Assembly (NCBI RefSeq): GCF_041504345.1
Contig: NZ_CP167894.1
Coordinates: 992,001 to 1,056,000 of the forward strand
DNA: 64,000 nucleotides
Direction of reading: 5' to 3'
Source of the DNA: Vibrio sp. BS-M-Sm-2
GTDB lineage: Bacteria; Pseudomonadota; Gammaproteobacteria; Enterobacterales; Vibrionaceae
Notes under the pieces: model-generated
The model's input: only the letters and a program-made list of their open reading frames with translations
The model's database searches: none
What the model was told of the DNA's origin: nothing
Translations under genes and position numbers: made by a program
In this document: piece by piece, positions 9,033 through 17,388 of the stretch
Layout: each line of letters opens with the position of its first letter
Position numbering within the stretch: position 1 is the first letter of the stretch

Positions 9033-9458
9033 ATGGCGGCACTAGCAGATTTAGTTAATTTCCAACTTCAAAATGCCAAAGCCTTATCTGAATTATTAAG
9101 TTCAGAGAAAACCGCGATCACGAGCCGACAATCCAATGATATTGAGCGAATCGCCAAAGAAAAAGTGGTTCTTGTTGAACAGCTAAGATCAACCGATCAA
9201 CGAATCGCTGCCCATACCAACGTCTCAGAACTGACCGAGAATCCTGAACTTGCTCAGTTAGTCACAAAGATCCAGTCCATAGTGCACGACTGCCAGCAAG
9301 CGAACCTTGTTAATGGCGAAGCCTTGAATCGAGCGCACCTTAGCTTCAAAAAGCTCAGCAATATGATGCAACAAAGCCACGGTAAAATTGGCATGACCTA
9401 CAATGCAGGTGGCCAAACACATACCATTTCTACGCTGGGAACCAATGTAAAAGCCTAG
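9033..9458 (+). CDS. flgN: Flagellar export chaperone FlgN
   Basis: FlgN is the cytosolic chaperone that delivers the hook-filament junction proteins FlgK and FlgL to the export gate. The 141-residue product is almost wholly alpha-helical/coiled coil (ALADLVNFQLQNAKALSELL, KEKVVLVEQLRSTDQRI), the usual look of FlgN, and it directly follows flgM as in other gamma-proteobacteria. Sequence alone would give only moderate certainty; the context raises it. Confidence 0.9.
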   Translation: MAALADLVNFQLQNAKALSELLSSEKTAITSRQSNDIERIAKEKVVLVEQLRSTDQRIAAHTNVSELTENPELAQLVTKIQSIVHDCQQANLVNGEALNRAHLSFKKLSNMMQQSHGKIGMTYNAGGQTHTISTLGTNVKA

Positions 9459-9500
9459 TTAAGCCTCCCTCTTCAGTAATACCCATTATTAACCTTCTGC

Positions 9501-9544
9501 CTGTATCTGTATCTGTATCTGTATCTGTATCTGTATCTGTATCT
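9501..9544. repeat. CTGTAT hexanucleotide microsatellite
   Basis: Seven exact tandem copies of CTGTAT plus a partial CT occupy the spacer between flgN and the flgP terminator. It is outside any supported gene. Such runs change length by slippage. Confidence 0.95.
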
Positions 9545-9621
9545 CAGACTATTCCCATCATTATCTTTTATCAAAACACCTAATCAGCCTTTGAACGCTC
9601 TTACAAAATCGATAAACAAAA

Positions 9622-9653
9622 AAAGCGGCAAGTATTTTCATACTTGCCGCTTT
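9622..9653. terminator. Bidirectional terminator between flgN and flgP
   Basis: AAAGCGGCAAGTA pairs exactly with TACTTGCCGCTTT over a 6-base loop; A-rich bases before and T-rich bases after make it work in both directions for the convergent flgMN and flgOP transcripts. Confidence 0.85.
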
Positions 9654-9742
9654 CTTATTCATAACCGTTATTAGTTGCCGATACGCCATCTGGAAAGCGA
9701 GTAACAGCCAATATCTTTGAATATTCGATTCAAACACCGAAA

Positions 9743-10174
9743 CTAGAACAGCGTTTGTTGTCTCTTTTCAGGTACTGGCTGAACTTCGCCGTAATTACGT
9801 AGTTGTTCCATCTTACGAATATCGAGCTGAAGCTCAGTGACATAACTATCACCTACAGGGTAACTGCGTACTACTTCTGCGCCACGAATTACACCATCAA
9901 CCGCACCAGAAGTACGTTCTGTACCAAGGCGTTGATCTTCAAGCTCTGCTCGACCACTCACTCGCATACCATAGACTTGCTCAGCAAGTTCACGGTAAGC
10001 ATCAATTTTTGAAGCTCTCATTGCGCGGATGCGCTTCTCTTCGTCGTTGCGCCCTTTTTGTTCACTGATACTGGCATAACCAACGGCAACCAAGAAATCG
10101 TCTGGCCTCATGTTTTGCAGTGGTTGACAGCCAACAAGCAGTAAAGCGGCAACAACAAATATTAACTTCTTCAT
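9743..10174 (-). CDS. flgP: Flagellar outer-membrane lipoprotein FlgP
   Basis: FlgP is an outer-membrane lipoprotein needed for motility in Vibrio and forms part of the disc/H-ring around the polar motor. The 143-residue product has a lipoprotein signal with lipobox LLLVGC and a LPP20-like body (ASKIDAYRELAEQVYGMRV). It begins 9 bp after the flgO stop, so flgO-flgP form a pair divergent from flgT, the order known in Vibrio cholerae. Confidence 0.92.
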   Translation of the reverse strand: MKKLIFVVAALLLVGCQPLQNMRPDDFLVAVGYASISEQKGRNDEEKRIRAMRASKIDAYRELAEQVYGMRVSGRAELEDQRLGTERTSGAVDGVIRGAEVVRSYPVGDSYVTELQLDIRKMEQLRNYGEVQPVPEKRQQTLF

Positions 10175-10183
10175 CTCGAACTC

Positions 10184-10819
10184 CTAAGGGCGAAGAATGA
10201 CAGTATAAGGCTGGGTCATCGTTGGATCAGAGCGAATAATTACACCATCTTGAGTTCGAATACTATTCAGAGTATCTAGGTCACGGCCAATACGATCCGC
10301 AGGTAAGAAGCCCTGTGCAGACGCCACAACAATACGAGTTTGCATGCCAACAACACGGGCATTTACTAACACACCGCCTTCTTGTCGAAGCATGGTGCCT
10401 GTTAGTACGTATTGAACGTCTTGCTCTTGAGCTAAGTCTTTCCAATCGCGGCTTAACGCAAAGTCACCTTGGTGAGTCACTTGAATAGAACCGGTTGTTT
10501 TGAAGTCAACAACCTTGAAGCCACGACGCTGAAACTGATGAATGAAGCCTTCTGATACCGAGTTTCCTAGCCAATTCGTTGTATCCATATGTTGCAAATC
10601 AACAAACGAAGTGATCGCTATCGGCGTTCTAGCTGAAATACTTGTATTCGAAATGATCAAATCTTCAGTCATACTTTCCACGAAAAAATCCATAGTATGA
10701 CGAGGGCTGTCCATCAACATAAACTGACTGCCTGAATATTCAGACTTGCCGTTATAGATCGGCGAATAAGCGCATGATGTCAGTAACATGACACTCATTA
10801 CTACGAGCCATTTTTTCAT
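10184..10819 (-). CDS. flgO: Flagellar outer-membrane lipoprotein FlgO
   Basis: FlgO is a second outer-membrane lipoprotein associated with the Vibrio flagellar H ring. The 211-residue product has a signal with lipobox VMLLTSC and a FlgO-type body: ARTPIAITSFVDLQHMDTTN, then LGNSVSEGFIHQFQRRGFKVV and YVLTGTMLRQEGG. It is first in the flgO-flgP pair; flgT is read the other way from a shared spacer of about 190 bp holding an inverted repeat and a sigma-54 site. Confidence 0.92.
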   Translation of the reverse strand: MKKWLVVMSVMLLTSCAYSPIYNGKSEYSGSQFMLMDSPRHTMDFFVESMTEDLIISNTSISARTPIAITSFVDLQHMDTTNWLGNSVSEGFIHQFQRRGFKVVDFKTTGSIQVTHQGDFALSRDWKDLAQEQDVQYVLTGTMLRQEGGVLVNARVVGMQTRIVVASAQGFLPADRIGRDLDTLNSIRTQDGVIIRSDPTMTQPYTVILRP

Positions 10820-10896
10820 TCTCTAATCTCCAGATATATTTAGTGCTACCTGTTCCAATATGTTCTCACCATTATTCTTTTCAATGGATTACAATG

Positions 10897-10913
10897 TTGG
10901 AACAGTCTTTGCT
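10897..10913 (+). promoter_or_regulatory. Sigma-54 promoter of flgT
   Basis: TTGGAACA-N4-TTTGCT fits the sigma-54 consensus with GG and GC 12 bases apart; it lies about 100 bp before flgT. The -24 half is mirrored on the other strand at 10851-10858, where the -12 half is not at the right distance. Confidence 0.65.
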
Positions 10914-11011
10914 TTTCATTAATGGTTCAGATTAAGAAAATCGCACTTAAGTCAGCTTCAAGCTTATAGTTATTTGTTAAGCAATATTTATACCCAACTG
11001 GTAACGAATAG

Positions 11012-12145
11012 ATGAAAAAAATAATTTCTTACTTATTTTCAATAAGTTCACTGATAACAATAAGCTTCAGTGCTCATGCCTCCTGGTATGAAGTTACCGG
11101 TACTGCAACCATCGTGTCGTCAGAAGAGACGGCAAGAATCCATGCACTAGAAGACGCAGTATACAAGGCTATTCAGTTCTCAGGAGCCGACATCGGAAGC
11201 ATTGCCAACCTCACGCCGTATCTAGATGGGAAGAAAAAGGAATATCAATTTACCAACCACGAAGTGCGCTACATCTTGGTAGAAAAAGAGAAAAAGCGTA
11301 GTGGCAATATAATGATCACTGCAAGGATCGATATCTATCCTTCGGCAAATGCTTGCCATGAGAGCCAATATAAAAAGACATTTTTGGTCGGCAACATTGA
11401 TGTGACCTCCCCACAACAAGCGGTAATGGGCAGAATTTATAATATTGGCGATGATTTTGGCCATGTCGTGGATCGACAGCTAGCACAAGAGTCTCGCAGC
11501 TTTGTTTCCGTTGGCACGACCAATTACGACATCGACAAACGTCGACCTGAGGTGATCAAAATGATCGCCCAAGACACTGGCGCGCAGTACATCATTGGTG
11601 GCGATATTACCGATTTAACCGCGACCATCGAGTCCAAACTTTTGAAAGACGACATCATCAATCGTCAGTTTGCTTTAGAGATGCAAGTCTTCGATGGCAA
11701 AACAGGACATCAGGTTTACAACCGTAGCTATCGTGAAGTGGCAAAGTGGCCATTTGCTAAGACTAGTGAAGTCGACACCCGCAGTGCCCGTTTCTGGGCA
11801 TCAACCTACGGCAGTATGATGCTGCGTGTTAGCCGCAATATTATGTTGGACTTGGAATCGGAAGTGTCATGTAAGATCACGCTTCCAGAGGTTGCAGCGG
11901 TATTTGGTAACACGGTGACCATTGATTTAGGTCGAATGCACGGTGTACAACAGGGTGACAAACTGCAGCTATGGCACACAGGTTCGTTTATCGACCAACG
12001 AGGCTTGCCGCGCAATAAAGTGTCGCAAAGCGACATCACGCTGACGGTTTCTCGTGTTTACGAGAACGAAGCAGAACTTACGATCGACCAACCAAGCCTT
12101 GCAGGAAGCATTCAAATTGGTGATGTAATGCAAAAAATCATGTAG
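11012..12145 (+). CDS. flgT: Flagellar H-ring protein FlgT
   Basis: FlgT builds the H ring, an extra outer ring that in Vibrio surrounds the L and P rings and helps fix the T ring and the sodium-driven stator. The 377-residue product has a signal peptide ending SAHA-SWYEV, an N-terminal FlgT_N domain (VTGTATIVSSEETARIHALEDA, residues about 28-110), a middle domain with DTGAQYIIGGDITDLTATI, and a C-terminal domain (TVTIDLGRMHGVQQGDKLQL). It is divergent from flgO and ends at a clear terminator. Confidence 0.95.
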   Translation: MKKIISYLFSISSLITISFSAHASWYEVTGTATIVSSEETARIHALEDAVYKAIQFSGADIGSIANLTPYLDGKKKEYQFTNHEVRYILVEKEKKRSGNIMITARIDIYPSANACHESQYKKTFLVGNIDVTSPQQAVMGRIYNIGDDFGHVVDRQLAQESRSFVSVGTTNYDIDKRRPEVIKMIAQDTGAQYIIGGDITDLTATIESKLLKDDIINRQFALEMQVFDGKTGHQVYNRSYREVAKWPFAKTSEVDTRSARFWASTYGSMMLRVSRNIMLDLESEVSCKITLPEVAAVFGNTVTIDLGRMHGVQQGDKLQLWHTGSFIDQRGLPRNKVSQSDITLTVSRVYENEAELTIDQPSLAGSIQIGDVMQKIM

Positions 12146-12173
12146 TTAGCGACACTCTCGTCTCATAGTTTCT

Positions 12174-12211
12174 AATAAAGCCTTAGCAAAAGTACTAAGG
12201 CTTTATTTTTT
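12174..12211 (+). terminator. Terminator after flgT
   Basis: AATAAAGCCTTAG and CTAAGGCTTTATT form a 13-bp stem followed by TTTTT, 30 bp after the flgT stop. Confidence 0.85.
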
Positions 12212-12284
12212 TCATGGGGATTTGTTTCGGTTTCGCGGTATTTGTCGTAATCTTATTAATAATATAATCATCACTTAGCAAGCT

Positions 12285-12791
12285 ATGAGTCAGAATAATC
12301 TAATTGGTGCTACCGGTTACCGCTTTATCTCGAAAGGCAAAACCGCTTTTAAAATCCACATTCATACTCCCGAAGATAAGGTGCTACACCGTTCGGTCGG
12401 CTTTGTTCGTATGGGTGAAGACAAGGCACTAAAGAAAACCATCAAATTAAGAGACGAACTGGGTAGACAGCTTTGGGGCAAATTTTGGCCTAAGGTTCTC
12501 AGAGAGCCCTATCTTATGACGCGTCTGCCTCACAGTTTAGAGCCTAAGATTGTATTTAAGCCTAACCCAACTCAGAGTGATCCTGAGCACCGCGACGAGT
12601 GCTACATAGCTAAGTGGCGCGTCTTCTCTGAGAATGGTGACTACAAGTACAAAACCAAGGTATGTTCAATCAGAAAGCACGGCCGACTTGCCGCTTATAG
12701 CCAAACCAAACGTGCACTGCTTGATGCTCACAAAGACGTAATTGAACTACTTATATTTATGGGACGATTGAACAGCATCGACCTGAAGTAG
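12285..12791 (+). CDS. Uncharacterised protein, two AP2-like modules
   Basis: I do not recognise this gene by name. The 168-residue product is basic and has no signal peptide or membrane segment, so it is cytosolic. Two similar halves (GYRFISKGKTAFKIHIHT ... residues about 11-65, and CYIAKWRVFSENGDYKYKT ... residues about 105-160) have the pattern of three strands followed by an A/K/R-rich helix, which resembles AP2-type DNA-binding modules; this is inference from shape, not from a search. It stands alone between terminators after flgT and after its own stop. A role in DNA binding is possible but unproven. Confidence 0.7.
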   Translation: MSQNNLIGATGYRFISKGKTAFKIHIHTPEDKVLHRSVGFVRMGEDKALKKTIKLRDELGRQLWGKFWPKVLREPYLMTRLPHSLEPKIVFKPNPTQSDPEHRDECYIAKWRVFSENGDYKYKTKVCSIRKHGRLAAYSQTKRALLDAHKDVIELLIFMGRLNSIDLK

Positions 12792-12832
12792 GCTTAAATC
12801 CGATTAAGTTGACCACCCATATTTTTCAGATA

Positions 12833-12864
12833 CAAAAACAGCCGCACATTGCGGCTGTTTTTAG
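12833..12864. terminator. Bidirectional terminator at the aryl polyene boundary
   Basis: AAAACAGCCGCA and TGCGGCTGTTTT form a 12-bp stem with a 3-base loop and T runs on both strands, between the convergent gene ending at 12791 and the flavin enzyme ending at 12920. Confidence 0.85.
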
Positions 12865-12919
12865 TTTATGACGAACCATCGTGACAATTTAGAGTATTGC
12901 TACATACAAAGTCGATTAC

Positions 12920-14161
12920 CTAGTTTCGGCATATCTCAGCCAGTGTCGCCAATCGACGCTTTGACTCTTTCACATAAGGGTTGGTTTGATCCCATGCGTA
13001 GCCAGCCAAAATTGAGCACACCATCTGCTTAATCTTCGGGTTTGGATTTTGATAAAAAATCACATCCTGCAGCGTACCAGAGTACCACCCCTCAACATAT
13101 GTTCTAAAGGTGTTTACGCCAACCATCAACGGATCGGCATAATCGCGCTCCCAATCGACCTCTTCGCCGTTAAGCTGTTTTTCCACACACTCAACCGCAA
13201 ACTGAGCCGACTTCATCGCAATCGTCACGCCCGATGAGAATACAGGATCAAGGAACTCACCCGCATTACCAAGCAATGCGTATTTGTCTGTCGCAAGGTG
13301 CTTCACGTTAGCTGAATAACCACCGATTTCACCCGCAGGGTTAGGGTATTCTGCATTAACCAGAGTCTCAGCTAAACCCGGCTCTTCCATTGCCAGTTGT
13401 TTAAGAGCAGCAATCTTGTCTTGTGGGTATGATTCAAAGAACTTCGGCTCTCCTACGACACCAAACGAAGAGACACCATTGCTAAACGGGATCAACCAAT
13501 ACCAAACGTCAGGGTTGGTTGGGTGCACCGAGATCAGGATTTTATTTCGATCATATTCAAGGTCTGTCTCCGTCGCTGAAATATGATCGTTGATGTGCGT
13601 AAAAATAGCTTTGCGTGGGGGAAGCGATGATGGCTCTTCCAAATCAAGCATCTTCGGTAACACGCGACCAAAGCCACTGCCATCCAGCACATATTGAGCC
13701 TCTAGCTGATAGCGTTCTCCATCAAGCACTTGTACGTCTAAAATGGTGCTGTCTTCAGTGAAGTTAATGCCCGTCAACTCATGTTGATAATCAATGGCAA
13801 CACCTTGCGCCTCGGCAGTGTCTGCTAACACCTTATCAAAGGCGCCTCGTTGAACCTGAAACGTGGTTCCCGGCCCAGCAGAGAACTTATCTTCAAAATT
13901 AAACGCGGTGTACACGCCATTTTTACGAAAAGCGGCACCATCTTTAAATTGGAAGTTAGCGTCAGCCACCGCTTCGCTCATGCCAGCTTGTTCAATCACT
14001 TCCATACAAGCAGGTAATAGACTTTCACCAATAGAAAAGCGCGGGAAAAGGCTCTTTTCAATCACTCGAACATCGATGCCTTTTTTATGAAGCAAAGACG
14101 CGGCAATAGACCCAGATGGCCCAGCTCCGATGATCACTACTTGAGTTGACAGTTTTTTCAT
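12920..14161 (-). CDS. Flavin-dependent halogenase-like oxidoreductase
   Basis: An FAD enzyme of 413 residues of the tryptophan-halogenase/geranylgeranyl-reductase superfamily. The FAD-binding GAGPSG is at residues 12-17 and GESLLP at 45-50. Two signatures that mark true flavin-dependent halogenases are present: a lysine in FKDGAAF (K73), where the catalytic lysine of these enzymes lies, and WYWLIP (residues 220-225), an exact WxWxIP match. It is followed on the same strand by nothing and preceded 25 bp upstream by the methyltransferase, so the two form a divergent arm of the aryl polyene cluster. Halogenation of the aryl head is a reasonable inference, since xanthomonadins are brominated; a simple hydroxylase or reductase role remains possible. 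Confidence 0.85.
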   Translation of the reverse strand: MKKLSTQVVIIGAGPSGSIAASLLHKKGIDVRVIEKSLFPRFSIGESLLPACMEVIEQAGMSEAVADANFQFKDGAAFRKNGVYTAFNFEDKFSAGPGTTFQVQRGAFDKVLADTAEAQGVAIDYQHELTGINFTEDSTILDVQVLDGERYQLEAQYVLDGSGFGRVLPKMLDLEEPSSLPPRKAIFTHINDHISATETDLEYDRNKILISVHPTNPDVWYWLIPFSNGVSSFGVVGEPKFFESYPQDKIAALKQLAMEEPGLAETLVNAEYPNPAGEIGGYSANVKHLATDKYALLGNAGEFLDPVFSSGVTIAMKSAQFAVECVEKQLNGEEVDWERDYADPLMVGVNTFRTYVEGWYSGTLQDVIFYQNPNPKIKQMVCSILAGYAWDQTNPYVKESKRRLATLAEICRN

Positions 14162-14186
14162 TAATTTAAGCCATGTTTGTTATTTT

Positions 14187-15260
14187 TTATTGCGCGCCAG
14201 CTTTCAATTCAAGCAGTGTATGACCAAGACCGATATCGTCGGTACGGGCCACCACTTCAAAGCCAGCTTCTTCAACGATCTCTAAGAAATCTTCACTGCG
14301 GTAAAAACGACTGTTGCCGTTGGCCAAACAAGTGAAGTAAAGAGAAGTCGCGTTTAAGCTATAAGAAGCCGCATCGTATTTCTGTGCATCCCAAAACAGT
14401 TCAAGGATATAGACTGTTGCCTCTTCTGACATATGAGAGCGAACACGCTTTAATATGCTCAGAATCTCCATTGGCGAGAAGCAATCAAGGAACTGGCTCA
14501 TCCACCACACATCTGCACCCGTCGGCAACGCTTGTTGTTTGTCGAGCATGTTGGCTGGGAATGGCGTCACTCGGTCTTGATGGCCATGTTGTGTCGCGTT
14601 TGTCATTGCCATTTCTAGTTGCTGTGGCAAGTCGACAATCGTTATCTCAACATCTGAGTCGTGGTTGCAGCACTGCATTGCCCACTTACCCGTGTTACCG
14701 CCAATATCCACTAGTGATTTAGGTTTCTTGCTAAAGACTTTCTCAAGCAAAACAGGGAACGAACGATCGGAATAGAAGTGATCAAACTTGAACCAGCTCT
14801 CTTTTGCTTTTTCTGGCAATTGAGACAAACCTTGGTAAATGGTTTCCCAGTCACCCAACTCTTTCAAGCCGGCAGGTGTACCTTCTTCAATCGCTTCCGT
14901 TAAATGCATCATCGCGGCGTAGCAAACATCAGCAGTGAAATCCATGTTCGCGTTGGTCATGCCATCGTGCAGAAGGTAAAAGCCAAGGTTGGCCATTTTA
15001 TAGTTAGGTTTGTCCCAAGTAACAATATGGGCACTTAACGCCATATCGAGCAGAACTTTCACGCCGTACTCGGATACACCGGTTATTTCAGAGAGCGTCT
15101 CTGCTGGCAAACCCTCGTTGCCCGCATCATCTAAGGCTTTTAAAATACCTAAATCACGAAGTGTACGAGCAGTATGAAAAACAATAGGAGCGAAAGACAA
15201 TTTTTGAGCTTCTGTTTTTGCTTCTAATGCATTGAATGGATCTAATTTATATTCCGACAC
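14187..15260 (-). CDS. apeB: Aryl polyene SAM methyltransferase (ApeB-like)
   Basis: A class I methyltransferase of the O-methyltransferase_2 type, 357 residues. An N-terminal winged-helix/dimerisation domain (about residues 20-110; LRDLGILKALDDAGNEGLPA) is followed by a Rossmann domain with the SAM loop VDIGGNTGKWA and the acidic strand ITIVDLPQQ. In aryl polyene clusters this enzyme is thought to methylate the aromatic head. It shares a strand with the flavin enzyme and a small lipoprotein, opposite to apeC onward. The symbol is assigned by position and family as recalled from the E. coli CFT073 cluster, so the letter is less certain than the function. Confidence 0.82.
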   Translation of the reverse strand: MSEYKLDPFNALEAKTEAQKLSFAPIVFHTARTLRDLGILKALDDAGNEGLPAETLSEITGVSEYGVKVLLDMALSAHIVTWDKPNYKMANLGFYLLHDGMTNANMDFTADVCYAAMMHLTEAIEEGTPAGLKELGDWETIYQGLSQLPEKAKESWFKFDHFYSDRSFPVLLEKVFSKKPKSLVDIGGNTGKWAMQCCNHDSDVEITIVDLPQQLEMAMTNATQHGHQDRVTPFPANMLDKQQALPTGADVWWMSQFLDCFSPMEILSILKRVRSHMSEEATVYILELFWDAQKYDAASYSLNATSLYFTCLANGNSRFYRSEDFLEIVEEAGFEVVARTDDIGLGHTLLELKAGAQ

Positions 15261-15289
15261 GAAAAACCTAACTTTTAAATAATAGAGGG

Positions 15290-15679
15290 TTACTCAGCTG
15301 CCATTTGTGCAAGCTTACGTTTAATATCAACGTTTAAGTTATTAACCCAACGATTGTAATTACGGTGTATTTCACCATCGTCGTACTTCAAATTCTCTGA
15401 CTCAACGTAAAGAATAGAGTAAAACTTATCACTATAAGGAATTTCAACCACAGCATGGTGCGAGCGAACATACAATTCAGCGCGGATCAAACCAGGCTTT
15501 ATTTCTGAAACCAACCAGCCTCGGTTCTCAGCAGACTCATAAATAGCTGATTTCACCTGTTTACTTTGAAGATTCAGTGCAACTGGAGTATCCTCAACAT
15601 TCATTACAGGTTGGACACGTCCACATCCAGCAAGAACGAATATGAATAACATTGAAACGGCTATTTTTAGTAATTTCAT
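15290..15679 (-). CDS. Small lipoprotein at head of aryl polyene cluster
   Basis: A 129-residue exported lipoprotein: the signal MKLLKIAVSMLFIFVLAGC places the acylated cysteine at residue 19. The mature part (QSKQVKSAIYESAENRGWLV, then GLIRAELYVRSHHAVVEIPY) is typical of small outer-membrane proteins found beside aryl polyene genes; by position it would match ApeA of E. coli, but I leave the symbol blank. It is divergent from apeC across 72 bp and precedes the methyltransferase by about 30 bp. Function unknown; a link to placing the pigment in the outer membrane is inference. Confidence 0.85.
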   Translation of the reverse strand: MKLLKIAVSMLFIFVLAGCGRVQPVMNVEDTPVALNLQSKQVKSAIYESAENRGWLVSEIKPGLIRAELYVRSHHAVVEIPYSDKFYSILYVESENLKYDDGEIHRNYNRWVNNLNVDIKRKLAQMAAE

Positions 15680-15751
15680 TTAAATTCCTTATCTGTGTTT
15701 GTTTATAAGCACGCATAGTATTTAGTTAGAGCCAAAGCAAATCAATACTCT

Positions 15752-16513
15752 ATGTCAAATCAATCCCAATTAATGTCGTTTAATATTGAGAAATGGTCTG
15801 CAAATTCGACCGGTCTCAATTCCGTTGCAGAATGGCAAGCGTGGAGCACTAATTTAGACTGGCCTCAAGATGGCTCAACTGAATTTAAAGCCATCCCTCC
15901 AATGATGCGCCGCCGAATGAGTATGCAAAGCAAATTGGCCGTCCAAACCGCATTAACCCTTTTGAAAGACACCTCTATTGATTATCTAGTGTTTGCCAGC
16001 CGACATGGTGAGCTACACCGAACCGCGACTTTAATTCAATCAATATTAGAAGGTGACGACGCCTCTCCAATGGCTTTTTCTCAGTCAGTACACAATACAG
16101 CTGCGGGGTTAACAACAATTGCCGCAAAAGCACCTATTCCACTGACCTCAATTGCCGCAGGACAAGACACTTTCCATAACGCACTGATTGAAGCCTATCT
16201 TTACCTTCACCAGTACCCGTCACACCGTGTATTGGTGGTTGATTTCGACCAACCTCTGCCTGAACTCTACCAAGAGTACGAAACACAGAACTTTGCTGAT
16301 TATGCGCTGGGCATAGTGCTTACTGCTGGTTGTGAGTACTCTATATCTAGAGTAACAGATGCCAAAATGTTGAACGCTGAGGACTCACTTGCTGACTTAC
16401 CACAAGCTCTGAAAGCACTGCATAATATTCTTCAGAAGACACCAAACTGGACTATTGCGGGCAAGCAGCAACAATGGTCGTGGGTAAACAACGTAAGATC
16501 TGAGGCACTATAA
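15752..16513 (+). CDS. apeC: Aryl polyene chain length factor ApeC
   Basis: A 253-residue protein corresponding to the N-terminal half of a beta-ketoacyl synthase. Where a working synthase has its nucleophilic cysteine, this one reads SVHNTAAGLTTIA, without Cys, so it cannot condense by itself. That fits the role of chain length factor, which in E. coli pairs with the synthase ApeO. It opens the plus-strand operon, and its stop codon overlaps the apeD start (TAATG). Confidence 0.88.
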   Translation: MSNQSQLMSFNIEKWSANSTGLNSVAEWQAWSTNLDWPQDGSTEFKAIPPMMRRRMSMQSKLAVQTALTLLKDTSIDYLVFASRHGELHRTATLIQSILEGDDASPMAFSQSVHNTAAGLTTIAAKAPIPLTSIAAGQDTFHNALIEAYLYLHQYPSHRVLVVDFDQPLPELYQEYETQNFADYALGIVLTAGCEYSISRVTDAKMLNAEDSLADLPQALKALHNILQKTPNWTIAGKQQQWSWVNNVRSEAL

Positions 16514-17283
16514 TGAGTAAAGTCGACCAATATTGGCGAGTATTTGCGACAGGGCTCTGCTTTACCATCTTTGGTCTCGGAGGCTTAATATTAAGCTTCT
16601 TAATCTTACCGACTATCGCTTTAACGACTCCCAATACTATTAAAAGAGAGCTTAAAGCACAGCGATTAATCCGTTTCTCATTCAACGCCTTTTGCCAGAT
16701 CATGAAATTTACCGGGGCAATTGATTACCGAATTGATGGTGCGGATCTATTACGTGAAGATCGTAACTGCATCATCGTCGCCAATCACCCTAGCTTGATT
16801 GACTATGTATTGATCGCCTCTCAACTTCCTCAATGTGATTGCCTCGTTAAGGCCGCTATTTGGGAAAACCCTTTTATGAAAAGGATTGTCAAAGCAGCAG
16901 GTTATATACCCAACCAAGCCCCTGACGATCTTTTAGATCGCTGTGAAGAGCGCTTCTCACGCGGTAATGTCTTGCTTGTTTTTCCCGAAGGAACTCGCAC
17001 AACGCCAGGAATTGAACCATCCTTACAGCGTGGGGCGGCACAAATCGCGACTCGAACACAAACCGATTTACGCGTGATCCATATTACTGTTTCTCCGACA
17101 TTCTTAACGAAAGAGAAAAAATGGTATCAAGTTCCTGCGACGAAGCCCTTTTTTCATGTCGCGGTGAAAGGTAAAATAGAAGTCGAACCATTTATTGAAG
17201 GCTCAAATAATTTAACTTCGGCAGCAAGGCGCCTTAATCATCATCTTGCACAAACAATTTTCCCTTCCGAAGAAAACATTTAG
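16513..17283 (+). CDS. apeD: Aryl polyene 1-acylglycerolphosphate-type acyltransferase ApeD
   Basis: A membrane-bound acyltransferase of the PlsC/LPLAT family, 256 residues. A hydrophobic N-terminal helix (FGLGGLILSFLILPTIALT) is followed by the catalytic NHPSLID motif (HX4D) near residue 94 and the acceptor motif VFPEGTRTTPG near residue 157. It likely transfers the polyene or a fatty acid during attachment of the pigment to its lipid anchor. It is translationally coupled to apeC; about 105 bp separate it from the first ACP gene. Confidence 0.9.
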   Translation: MSKVDQYWRVFATGLCFTIFGLGGLILSFLILPTIALTTPNTIKRELKAQRLIRFSFNAFCQIMKFTGAIDYRIDGADLLREDRNCIIVANHPSLIDYVLIASQLPQCDCLVKAAIWENPFMKRIVKAAGYIPNQAPDDLLDRCEERFSRGNVLLVFPEGTRTTPGIEPSLQRGAAQIATRTQTDLRVIHITVSPTFLTKEKKWYQVPATKPFFHVAVKGKIEVEPFIEGSNNLTSAARRLNHHLAQTIFPSEENI

Positions 17284-17388
17284 CGTATCAATAACATAAC
17301 AGGCGATATCGGCATTTCGAAAATACCTCATATAATGTAGAATCGCCCCCTTAAAGCAGCATTCAAATAAAGCATTAAGTAGGCCAAA

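Noticed and set aside
9501..9544. CTGTAT repeats as phase-variable promoter
   Set aside because: The run lies after flgN and before a bidirectional terminator, not between a promoter and a gene start.
17284..17388. Internal promoter between apeD and apeE
   Set aside because: The 105-bp gap suggests one, but I found no -35/-10 pair good enough to support.
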